Shown here: piece by piece, positions 47,695-60,445 of the stretch
Position numbering within the stretch: the stretch's first letter is position 1
Layout of the letters: every line of letters begins with the position of its first letter
Source of the DNA: Ramlibacter humi
Lineage (GTDB): Bacteria > Pseudomonadota > Gammaproteobacteria > Burkholderiales > Burkholderiaceae_C
Length of the DNA: 64,000 nt
Assembly (NCBI RefSeq): GCF_004681975.1
Contig: NZ_SMLK01000002.1
Coordinates: forward strand, 496,001-560,000
Direction: 5' to 3'
Translations under genes and position numbers: made by a program
Notes under the pieces: model-generated
Told to the model about the DNA's origin: nothing
Seen by the model: the letters and a program-made list of their open reading frames with translations, nothing else
Database searches by the model: none

Positions 47695-48515
47695 GCGCTG
47701 GCGCCGGTCGTCCCGGGCGGCTGGTACCAGCGCGAGAGCGGGCTGGTGCGCCGGTTCGGGCGCTGCATGCGCCAGTCCTCGAAGTCGGTGGTCACCTGCG
47801 CCAGCTGCAGCGGCAGCTTGTCGTACAGGTGCACCGAGATGCGCGGCAGGCGCATGGGGTCGTCCTCGCCCGGCCGGGCGCGCGAGCTGACGATGGTGGT
47901 GCCGTTCGCGTAGCCGGACCGGCGCACCATCTCCGCATGTTCGGCGCGATGCTCGCCGTACGGGTAGCAGAAGCTGCGCACCTCGATGCCCAGCGCCTGT
48001 TCCAGGTCGCGCTTGCTGCCCTCGATCTCGGCCTGCGCCGTTTGCGCATCGCACTCGCACAGGTTCACGTGGTTGCGCGTGTGGGCGCCGACCTCCATGC
48101 CGGCATCCATCCAGTCCCGCAAGTGCTCCAGGCCCATCAGCGGCACCGTCGGGACGCCCTTGCCATGGTCCCAGGCGTTGCTGCCGCCGATCTGCGCGGT
48201 GACGATGTACGCGGTGGCGGTGAAGCCCATCCTGCGCAGGATGGGCAGCGCGTGCTGGTGGTTGTTCAGGTACCCGTCGTCCATGGTGATGCCGAAGACC
48301 TTGCCCGCCTTCTCGCCCTGCAGGTAGGGCTCGAGGTCGCGCATGGACAAGCCTTGCCAGCCCAGCAGCTTCAACGCGTGCATCTGGAGAGCGAACCGCC
48401 AAGGCGGCAGCACCAGCGCCCGGACCGGCGTTCCGCGCTTGGGCGGCCGCGCGGTCTGGTGATAGGAGAGGATGGCAATCGGTTTGCGGCTGGCTTGTCT
48501 CTGTTCGTCGCGCAT
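47691..48515 (-). CDS. Polysaccharide deacetylase (NodB-type)
   Basis: A 274-residue carbohydrate esterase 4 family protein that would remove acetyl groups from a glycan. The active-site Asp pair is in TMDDGY, the metal-binding HTRNH gives the HxxxH motif, and YPYGEH follows. No signal peptide is evident. The ATG at 48515 is chosen because the 16 codons between it and an upstream ATG (48563) are AT-rich (TTA, AGA, AAC) and unlike coding sequence here. Confidence 0.88.
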   Translation of the reverse strand: MRDEQRQASRKPIAILSYHQTARPPKRGTPVRALVLPPWRFALQMHALKLLGWQGLSMRDLEPYLQGEKAGKVFGITMDDGYLNNHQHALPILRRMGFTATAYIVTAQIGGSNAWDHGKGVPTVPLMGLEHLRDWMDAGMEVGAHTRNHVNLCECDAQTAQAEIEGSKRDLEQALGIEVRSFCYPYGEHRAEHAEMVRRSGYANGTTIVSSRARPGEDDPMRLPRISVHLYDKLPLQLAQVTTDFEDWRMQRPNRRTSPLSRWYQPPGTTGASA

Positions 48516-48711
48516 GTCCTGCCCTGGAAAGTTTGTTCTTAAGTACGTATCGATAATGTGCATACGCCAGAGCCTCCCTGTAGGAGCCGCGCGACTCGGC
48601 CTGTAGTCCGGTAGAGCGGTAGTCCGGAAGGGCCACCGGCTCCCCTGAGTAACAGGGGTGCATGCAACCATGATGTGACAGGGCGCCGCACGCGCCCGGC
48701 AAGGACACGTC

Positions 48712-49473
48712 ATGCAGTCAGCAGGGGTTGAAGTTTGGACCGCGCGGCCGGCGATGCTGGGATGCGACGCGTGCGCGGCGTTCTCGCGCCTGCTCGATGA
48801 GACGGAGCTGGAGCGATCGCAGCGACTGCGCTTCGACGCGGACCGGCGCGCGTTCATCGTCGCGCATGCGATGCGCCGCATGGCGCTGGCGATGGCACTC
48901 GCGCTCGACCCGCAGGACCTTCGCTTCGGCACCGGTTCGCACGGCCAGCCGGTGCTGCTGGGCACCGGCGTCATGCGCGCGCCTTCGTTCTCGCTCTCGC
49001 GCACACGCGACTTCGTGGCTTGCGCGGTGAGCCGCGACGGCCCCGTCGGCATCGACGTCGAAACCATCCGCGATGGCGTCGATGCTTCGCTGCTCGCGCG
49101 GTACATGCAGCCGTGGGACGCGCAGGGCGACGAAGCCTTCTACGTGCAGTGGACCGCGCTGGAAGCGTACTGGAAGGCGCAGGGCCTGGGCCTGTCCGCC
49201 TCGCACCCGCACATCGCGCTGCGGGAGTACGGAGAAGACTGTTGGAGCGTGGCGTTCGCGGAACACAACCGTCAGACCGGACTGGTCGCGCTGCGCCTGC
49301 CCGCGCCGCCCACGCATGTGCTCAGCCTGGCGTGCACGGAACGAGACAGCGTGCGCATCGTCGAGCTCGACGCGCTGGCGAACGCGCCTCATGCGGCGCC
49401 GTCCGACGCCCTTTCAACTTGTAAGGACGGAAACTGCGGCGTCGCAGCGGCTCCCAGGATTTTCAGCGCGTAA
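48712..49473 (+). CDS. Sfp-type 4'-phosphopantetheinyl transferase
   Basis: A 253-residue enzyme that loads the phosphopantetheine arm on carrier domains. The Mg-binding motif is VGIDVE with Asp115 and Glu117, and the WTALEAYWKAQG block supplies Glu151 and Lys155. It is two-domain in length, the type serving NRPS and PKS proteins. It is the first gene of the operon with the NRPS, 16 nt away, and presumably activates Ser1458 of the NRPS and Ser1744 of the PKS. Confidence 0.93.
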   Translation: MQSAGVEVWTARPAMLGCDACAAFSRLLDETELERSQRLRFDADRRAFIVAHAMRRMALAMALALDPQDLRFGTGSHGQPVLLGTGVMRAPSFSLSRTRDFVACAVSRDGPVGIDVETIRDGVDASLLARYMQPWDAQGDEAFYVQWTALEAYWKAQGLGLSASHPHIALREYGEDCWSVAFAEHNRQTGLVALRLPAPPTHVLSLACTERDSVRIVELDALANAPHAAPSDALSTCKDGNCGVAAAPRIFSA

Positions 49474-49489
49474 CCAAAAGGCAAGACAA

Positions 49490-54070
<4,581 letters not shown>

Positions 54071-54098
54071 AGCCATTGGAGTGCAACAAGAACAGCCC

Positions 54099-57000
54099 AT
54101 GAGCGACATGAACATCGAGCCCGGGTGCATCGCCATCGTCGGCATGGCAGGGCGCTTCCCGGCCGCGCGCACCCCGGCCGAGTTGTGGAAGCTGCTGGCG
54201 GCGGGCCGCGAGGCGACCCAGTGGCTGACCGACGAGGAGCTGCGCGCCGCCGGCGTGGGCGAAGAGGAACTGCAGGACCCGAACTACGTGAAGGCCAGCC
54301 TGGTGCTGCCCGACATGGAGATGTTCGACGCCGAGTTCTTCGGCTTCTCGCGCCGCGACGCCGCCATCCTGGACCCGCAGCACCGCCACTTCATCGAAAG
54401 CGCCTGGGAGGCGCTGGAAGACGCGGGCCATCCGCCGGAAAAGTTCGAAGGCGCCATCGGCGTGTTCGCCGGCTGCGGCATGCAGGCCTACCTGCCCTAC
54501 AACCTGCTCACCAATCCCGAGCTGAAGAAGTCGGTCGGACTGTTCCTGCTGCGGCACACGGGCAACGACAAGGACTTCCTGTCCACGCGCGTGTCGTACC
54601 TGCTGGACCTGAAGGGCCCCAGCCTGGGCATCCAGACCGCCTGCTCCACTTCGCTGGTGGCGGTGCACGTCGCCGCGCAAAGCCTGCTGGCGGGCGAGTG
54701 CGACATGGCGCTGGCCGGCGCTTCGAGCATCGAGTTGCCGCACCGCCACGGCTACCGCTTCGCCGAAGGCGAGATCCTGTCCCCCGACGGCCACTGCCGC
54801 GCGTTCGACGAGAACGCCAGCGGCACGCTGTTCGGCAGCGGCGCGGGCGTGGTCGTGCTGCGCCGCCTGGAAGACGCGGTGCGCGACCGCGACAACATCT
54901 ACGCCATCATCCGCGGCTCGGCGGTGAACAACGACGGCTCGCAGAAGGCCGGCTACCTGGCGCCCAGCGTGGACGGCCAGGCGCGCGCGGCGGTGGAAGC
55001 GCTGGGCATCGCCAACGTCGATCCGGGCACCGTGCAGTACATCGAGGCGCACGGCACCGGCACGCCGGTGGGCGACCCGATCGAGATCGCCGCGCTGACG
55101 CAGGCCTACGGCGAAGGCGGCAAGGGCTTCTGCGGCATCGGTTCGGTGAAGACCAACATCGGCCACCTGGACACCGCGGCGGGCGTGGCCTCGCTGATGA
55201 AGGTGTCGCTGGCGATGAGGAACGAGCTCATCCCGCCGACGCTGAACTTCACGCGCGCGAACAGCCGCTTCGACCTGGACAAGACGCCGTTCCGCGTCGT
55301 CAGCCAGGCCAGGCCCTGGCCGCGCGCTTCGCAGCCGCGCCGCGCCGCCGTCAATTCGCTGGGCGTGGGCGGCACCAACGCGCACGTCATCGTGGAAGAG
55401 GCGCCGCGCCTGGTGTCGCAGGCGCCGGCCGGCCAGCCGTGGCAGGTGCTCACGCTGTCGGCGCGCACGCCCGCTTCGCTGGAGCGGCTGAAAGCCAAGT
55501 GGAGCGATTTCCTCGCGCAGCGGCCGGCGGACTTCAGCCTGTTCGACGCCGCGTTCACCACGCAGGAAGGCCGCCGCGGCTTCCAGCACCGCTGCGCCGT
55601 CGTGGCGAAGGATGTGGAAGGCCTCGCCGCCGCGCTGGAAACGCGCCAGCATCCGCGCGTGGCCGGCGGCAAGGCCGGCAACAGCGCGCCGGGCGTCGTG
55701 ATGATGTTCCCCGGCGGCGGCGCCAGCTATCCCGGCGCGGGCCGCGAGCTGCTGTCGCAACCCGCTTTCCGCGAAGCCGTGGACGAGTGCTTCCGCCGCA
55801 TGCCGGCCGATGCGCCGGCCGACCTGCGCGCGCTGATGTTCGAGCGCGAGCCCGGCGATGCGCTGGCCGCGAAGACGCTGGAGCGGCCGCGCTACAACAT
55901 CCCGGCGCTGTTCGTCATCGAGTACGCCGTCGCGAAGCTGTGGCAGAGCTGGGGCGTGCAGCCCGCCGCCGTCATCGGCCACAGCGCGGGCGAGTATGCC
56001 GCCGCGGTGATCGCGGGCGTGATGCCGCTGGCCGATGCGCTGAACGTCGTCGTGCTGCGCGGCCAGCTGTTCGAACAGGTGCCCGCGGGCGCGATGCTGT
56101 CGGTGGACGCGACGGAAGAAGAACTGCGCGAGCTGATGCAGGACCTTCAGCTCGACGTGGCGGTGATCAACGCGCCCGACCTGTGCATCGCTTCCGGCCC
56201 CGCCGCCGCCATCGACGAGCTGCAATCGCGCCTGGCCGCACAAGGCCGCGAAGGCCGCCGGTTGCACATCAGCGTGGCCGCGCACTCGCGGCTGCTGGAT
56301 GGCATCCTCGACCGCTTCCGCCAGGGCGTGTCGCGCATCCACCTGTCGGCGCCGTCGGTGCCTTTCATCTCCAACCTGAGCGGCGACTGGGCCGACGACG
56401 CGCTGCTGTCCGATCCCGAATACTGGGTGCGCCACCTGCGCAACCCGGTGCGCTACGCCGACGGCCTGGCCAAGGTGCTGGCGATGGGCGACGCGGTGCT
56501 GCTGGAAGTGGGCCCGGGCCAGGGCATGTGCGCGCTGGCGCGGCAGAACCTGCGTGGCGAACAGCGCACGGTGCTGCCGTCCACCGGCAAGGCGTCGGAG
56601 CCGAACGCCGACCTGCCGCTGATGCTGACGTCGCTGGGCGCGCTGTGGGCCCGCGGCATCACGCCCGGCTGGAACGAGGTGCGCGGCGGCGGCTCGCCGC
56701 GCCGCATCTCGCTGCCGACCTACGCCTTTGACCACCAGCGTCACTGGATCGAGCCCGGCCAGGTCACCCATTCGGCGTCGGCCGCGCAGGACGCGCTGCC
56801 CGTGCCCGGCGTGCGCCGCCTGCCGCAGGTGGACGACTGGTTCGGCGTGCCGCAGTGGAGCCCCGCGCCGCTGCCGCATGCGCCCGCGCCGGCAGCCGGC
56901 ACGCAGTGGCTGGTGTTCGGCGACCTGGGCGCCGGCACCACCGGCGTGATGCGGCGCATCGCCGAGGAAGGCGGGCGCGCGACGCTGGCGCGGCCCGGGC

Positions 57001-60000
57001 AGGCTTTCGCCGCCCACGGCGACGGCAGCTTCACGCTGGACCCGCGCGACGAAGCGCAGTTCGGCCAGCTGTTCGACGCGCTGGAACAAGCCAACCGTTT
57101 GCCGGCGCAGATCGTGCACCTGTGGGGCCTGTCCTCGCCGGCCGATGCGGCCGGTGACGGCGCGATGCAGGCGCAGGGGCTGGTGTTCGACAGCCTGGTC
57201 AACATCGCCAAAGTGCTGCAGACCGCCGACGTCAGCCAGCCGGTGAAGCTGACGGTGGCGACCGCGGGCAGCCAGGCGGTGGATGGCAGCGGCGTGCCGC
57301 ATCCGCTGCGTAGCCTGGCGCTGGGACCGGTGCGCGTGATCCCGCGCGAGGTGCCGAACGTGGCGACGGTGCTGGTCGACCTGGATCCGGCCGATGCCGC
57401 TTCGACGGTGGCGTGCCGCGCGGTCGTGAGCGAAGCGCTGGCACCCGCCGGCGCCGACCTGGTGGCGTGGCGCAACGGCTCGCGCTGGGTCGCGCAGCTG
57501 GTCAAGCCTTCCGCGCCGGCCGCCCCGAAGCCGCTGGCGCGCGAAGGCGGCGTGTATCTCATCAGCGGCGGGCTGGGCGACATCGCGCTCGAACTCGCCT
57601 CGTTCCTTGCCAGCCGCTACCACGCCAGGCTGGCGCTGGTCGGCCGCCGTGCGATGCCCCCGCGTGAACAGTGGGCCGCGCTGGCCGCGGGCAAGGACGA
57701 AACCGCGCGCCTGTTGCGCCGCTTGGTGGAGATCGAAGCCACGGGCGGCCAGGTCGCCACCTTCAGCGCCGACGTCGCGGATGCCGCGGCGATGGCCTCC
57801 GTGGTGCAAGCGGTGCGCGAGCGCTTCGGCGCGATCCATGGCGTGTTCCACGCCGCGGGTTCGCTGCAGGACGCGCCCATCGCCGCCAAGAACGCGCAGG
57901 CCATCGAACGAGTGCTGTCGCCCAAGGTGGCCGGCGCGCAGGTGCTGCACGGGCTGCTGCCGCCCGGACAGCTGGACGTCTTCGCGGTGTTCTCTTCCAC
58001 CAGCGTCTACCTGGGCCCGCCCGGGCAGGTGGACTACGTGGCGGCCAACGCCTTCCTCGACGCCATCGCGGCCGCGCGGCCGGACGGCCTGGCCATCCAC
58101 TGGGGCATCTGGGGCGACCGCGGCATGGCCGCGCGCGCCTATGGCGGCGCGACCGCCGCGCCCGCGCCGCAGGACGCGCACCCGTTGCTGGGCGTGCGCG
58201 CTGACGGCGACGACGGCCCGGCTTTCGAGGCGCGCTATTCGGCGAATGACCTGTGGGTGCTGCGCGAGCACGCGGTCGCCGGTCGTCCCGTGTTGCCGGG
58301 CACTGCGTACATCGAGATCGCGCGCGCGGCGATGGCGCAGCTGCATCCCGGCGCCGGCGTGGAGATCCGTTCGCTGTCGTTCGAGGAGGCCATGGTCTTC
58401 GACGAGCACGGCAAGCGCGACGTGCGCATCGAACTGCACGGCGGCGGCGACAGCTACGAGTTCCTGGTGCGCAGCCGCGCCGATTCGCGCGAGCCCTGGC
58501 TGGAGCACGCGCGCGCCAAGGTCGGCCGCTTCAAGGGCACGCTGGCGCCCAATGCGCAGCGTCCCACGGGCGAGTGGCGCGAAGGCGCGCTGCCACAGGG
58601 CGGCGTGGCTTTCGGCCCGCGCTGGCACAACATCACGCGCATGCGGCTGGAAGGCCGGCACGGCATCGCCGAGATGGCGCTGCCCGAGCGCTATGCCGCC
58701 GATCTGCAGCCGTACGCGCTGCATCCCGCGGTGACCGACATCGCCGCGACGTTCGGCCTGCAGCTGCTGGACGGATCGCAGCGCCAAGGCTCGCTCTTCG
58801 TGCCGCTGTCCGTGGACCGTATCCGCATCGTGGCGCCGCTGCCGCTGCGCAGCTTCAGCCGCGTGGAACTGAAGGGCCCGGCGAAGGAGCGCTTCGCCGC
58901 CTTCGACATCGCCCTGCATACGCCGGAAGGCGCACCCATCGCCACCTTCGAAGGCTTCAGCCTGCGCGGCGTGGACCCGCAAGCCATGTCGCGCCATGCC
59001 GCCACGCATGCGCGCCGCGAGCCCAGCCTGGCCGAAGCCATGCTGGCCTGCGGCCTGCGCACCGAGGAAGCGCCGCAGCTGTTCGAGCGCGTGCTCTCCG
59101 GCGTCGCGCGCGACGTGATGGTGTCGTCGATCCCGCTGTCGGCGATCAAGCGCGCGATGAACGATGCCGCGCCGAAGCCGCGCACGCCGTCGGCGGCATC
59201 GCGCGCGCCAGCCGCCTCGGCTGTGCAGCTGAACCCGGTCGAATCGGTCATCGCCGACATCTGGCGCGAGCTGCTGGGCGTGGACGAGGTCGGCCGCGAC
59301 GACGACTTCTTCGCGCTGGGTGGCCACTCGCTGGCAGCGGTGCGGCTGTTCGCGCGCATCCGCAAGCAGTGGCACGTGGACCTGCCGCTGGCGACGCTGT
59401 TCCAGGGCTCCACGCTCGCCGGGCTGTCCGCGCTGGTGGCCGAAGCGGGCCACCTGGACACCACCATGCCCGGTGCGCCGGCGCCCGCTGCCACGCCGCC
59501 TTCCAACGTGATCCAGCTGCCGCGCGCCTGGTCGCCGCTGGTGCAGATCTGCCGCGGCGCGGCGGGCAAGCGCCCGGTGTTCTGCGTGCACGGCGCGGGC
59601 GGCAACGTGCTGAACTTCAAGGTGATCTCCGACCGCCTGGGGCCGCAGCAGCCGTTCTACGGCCTGCAGGCGCAAGGCGTGGACGGCCGCCTGCCGCCGC
59701 TGACCAGCATCGACGCGATGGCCGCGCAATACGTCGAGGCCATCCGCGGCGTCGATGCCGACGGGCCGTACCGCCTGGCCGGCTACTCCGGCGGCGGCGT
59801 CATCGCGTACGAGATCGCGCAGCAGCTGCGCCGCGCCGGCGCGCAGGTCGAAACGATCCTGATGATCGACACGCTGGCGCCCGCCGCGGCGATGCGCAAG
59901 ATCCCGCTGCTGCAGAAGATCTGGCTCAAGCGCCACTGGACGCTGGACTTCGCGCTGGACTGGCCCACGCGCCGCAAGCGGTCGCGCGACATGCAGCACA

Positions 60001-60398
60001 GCTACCAGCTGGCGCTGGAGAAGCTGGCGCGCGGCGAGCCGCTGCCGCCCGAGCTGGTGGACTTCCACCTGTTCCGCAACTTCACCGACGCGCAGACGCA
60101 GTACAAGCCGGAGCCCTACGACGGCGAAGTGGTGCTGTTCAAGGCCGCGCTGGCCGAGACGCTGTACCTGTACGCCGGCGAAACGCTGGGTTGGAACGAA
60201 GTGGTGAGCGGGCCGATCCGCGTGACCGAGATCGGCGGCTCGCACTTCAGCATGATGGCCGAGCCGGGCGTCAGCGAGGTGATCGAGGCGTTCCGCAAGG
60301 AGCTGGCGCGGCTGGATGGCGAAGAGCCCGAAGCGGGGAAATCCCCTGCCGACGGCGCCGGGCTGCGCGGCGTGCGCGGGCTCAGCCCCGTCGCCTGA
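54099..60398 (+). CDS. Type I polyketide synthase KS-AT-KR-DH-ACP-TE
   Basis: A 2099-residue single-module synthase. KS (about 10-440) has Cys182, His318 and His356. AT (about 530-830) has Ser629 in GHSAGE; AAHS near the specificity site suggests malonyl-CoA, tentatively. KR (about 1000-1340) has Ser1300, Tyr1313 and Asn1317; its cofactor loop is GGLGDIA. DH (about 1360-1630) has His1391 in HxxxGxxxxP and Asp1547. ACP Ser1744 (GGHSL). TE (about 1820-2060) has Ser1897 in GYSGG. KR before DH is unusual. The ATG at 54099 is preferred; a GTG at 54081 is possible. It takes over the NRPS-bound unit, extends it once and releases it. Confidence 0.94.
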   Translation: MSDMNIEPGCIAIVGMAGRFPAARTPAELWKLLAAGREATQWLTDEELRAAGVGEEELQDPNYVKASLVLPDMEMFDAEFFGFSRRDAAILDPQHRHFIESAWEALEDAGHPPEKFEGAIGVFAGCGMQAYLPYNLLTNPELKKSVGLFLLRHTGNDKDFLSTRVSYLLDLKGPSLGIQTACSTSLVAVHVAAQSLLAGECDMALAGASSIELPHRHGYRFAEGEILSPDGHCRAFDENASGTLFGSGAGVVVLRRLEDAVRDRDNIYAIIRGSAVNNDGSQKAGYLAPSVDGQARAAVEALGIANVDPGTVQYIEAHGTGTPVGDPIEIAALTQAYGEGGKGFCGIGSVKTNIGHLDTAAGVASLMKVSLAMRNELIPPTLNFTRANSRFDLDKTPFRVVSQARPWPRASQPRRAAVNSLGVGGTNAHVIVEEAPRLVSQAPAGQPWQVLTLSARTPASLERLKAKWSDFLAQRPADFSLFDAAFTTQEGRRGFQHRCAVVAKDVEGLAAALETRQHPRVAGGKAGNSAPGVVMMFPGGGASYPGAGRELLSQPAFREAVDECFRRMPADAPADLRALMFEREPGDALAAKTLERPRYNIPALFVIEYAVAKLWQSWGVQPAAVIGHSAGEYAAAVIAGVMPLADALNVVVLRGQLFEQVPAGAMLSVDATEEELRELMQDLQLDVAVINAPDLCIASGPAAAIDELQSRLAAQGREGRRLHISVAAHSRLLDGILDRFRQGVSRIHLSAPSVPFISNLSGDWADDALLSDPEYWVRHLRNPVRYADGLAKVLAMGDAVLLEVGPGQGMCALARQNLRGEQRTVLPSTGKASEPNADLPLMLTSLGALWARGITPGWNEVRGGGSPRRISLPTYAFDHQRHWIEPGQVTHSASAAQDALPVPGVRRLPQVDDWFGVPQWSPAPLPHAPAPAAGTQWLVFGDLGAGTTGVMRRIAEEGGRATLARPGQAFAAHGDGSFTLDPRDEAQFGQLFDALEQANRLPAQIVHLWGLSSPADAAGDGAMQAQGLVFDSLVNIAKVLQTADVSQPVKLTVATAGSQAVDGSGVPHPLRSLALGPVRVIPREVPNVATVLVDLDPADAASTVACRAVVSEALAPAGADLVAWRNGSRWVAQLVKPSAPAAPKPLAREGGVYLISGGLGDIALELASFLASRYHARLALVGRRAMPPREQWAALAAGKDETARLLRRLVEIEATGGQVATFSADVADAAAMASVVQAVRERFGAIHGVFHAAGSLQDAPIAAKNAQAIERVLSPKVAGAQVLHGLLPPGQLDVFAVFSSTSVYLGPPGQVDYVAANAFLDAIAAARPDGLAIHWGIWGDRGMAARAYGGATAAPAPQDAHPLLGVRADGDDGPAFEARYSANDLWVLREHAVAGRPVLPGTAYIEIARAAMAQLHPGAGVEIRSLSFEEAMVFDEHGKRDVRIELHGGGDSYEFLVRSRADSREPWLEHARAKVGRFKGTLAPNAQRPTGEWREGALPQGGVAFGPRWHNITRMRLEGRHGIAEMALPERYAADLQPYALHPAVTDIAATFGLQLLDGSQRQGSLFVPLSVDRIRIVAPLPLRSFSRVELKGPAKERFAAFDIALHTPEGAPIATFEGFSLRGVDPQAMSRHAATHARREPSLAEAMLACGLRTEEAPQLFERVLSGVARDVMVSSIPLSAIKRAMNDAAPKPRTPSAASRAPAASAVQLNPVESVIADIWRELLGVDEVGRDDDFFALGGHSLAAVRLFARIRKQWHVDLPLATLFQGSTLAGLSALVAEAGHLDTTMPGAPAPAATPPSNVIQLPRAWSPLVQICRGAAGKRPVFCVHGAGGNVLNFKVISDRLGPQQPFYGLQAQGVDGRLPPLTSIDAMAAQYVEAIRGVDADGPYRLAGYSGGGVIAYEIAQQLRRAGAQVETILMIDTLAPAAAMRKIPLLQKIWLKRHWTLDFALDWPTRRKRSRDMQHSYQLALEKLARGEPLPPELVDFHLFRNFTDAQTQYKPEPYDGEVVLFKAALAETLYLYAGETLGWNEVVSGPIRVTEIGGSHFSMMAEPGVSEVIEAFRKELARLDGEEPEAGKSPADGAGLRGVRGLSPVA

Positions 60399-60445
60399 AG
60401 GCCTCGTCCGTTCCGGCCTAAGCGGTTCCTGCTAACGTCCGGCGG

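Noticed and set aside
48516-48563. Longer start for the polysaccharide deacetylase
   Set aside because: The extra 16 codons use TTA, AGA and other AT-rich codons foreign to this genome; this segment looks like promoter DNA, despite a GGGAGG before the upstream ATG.
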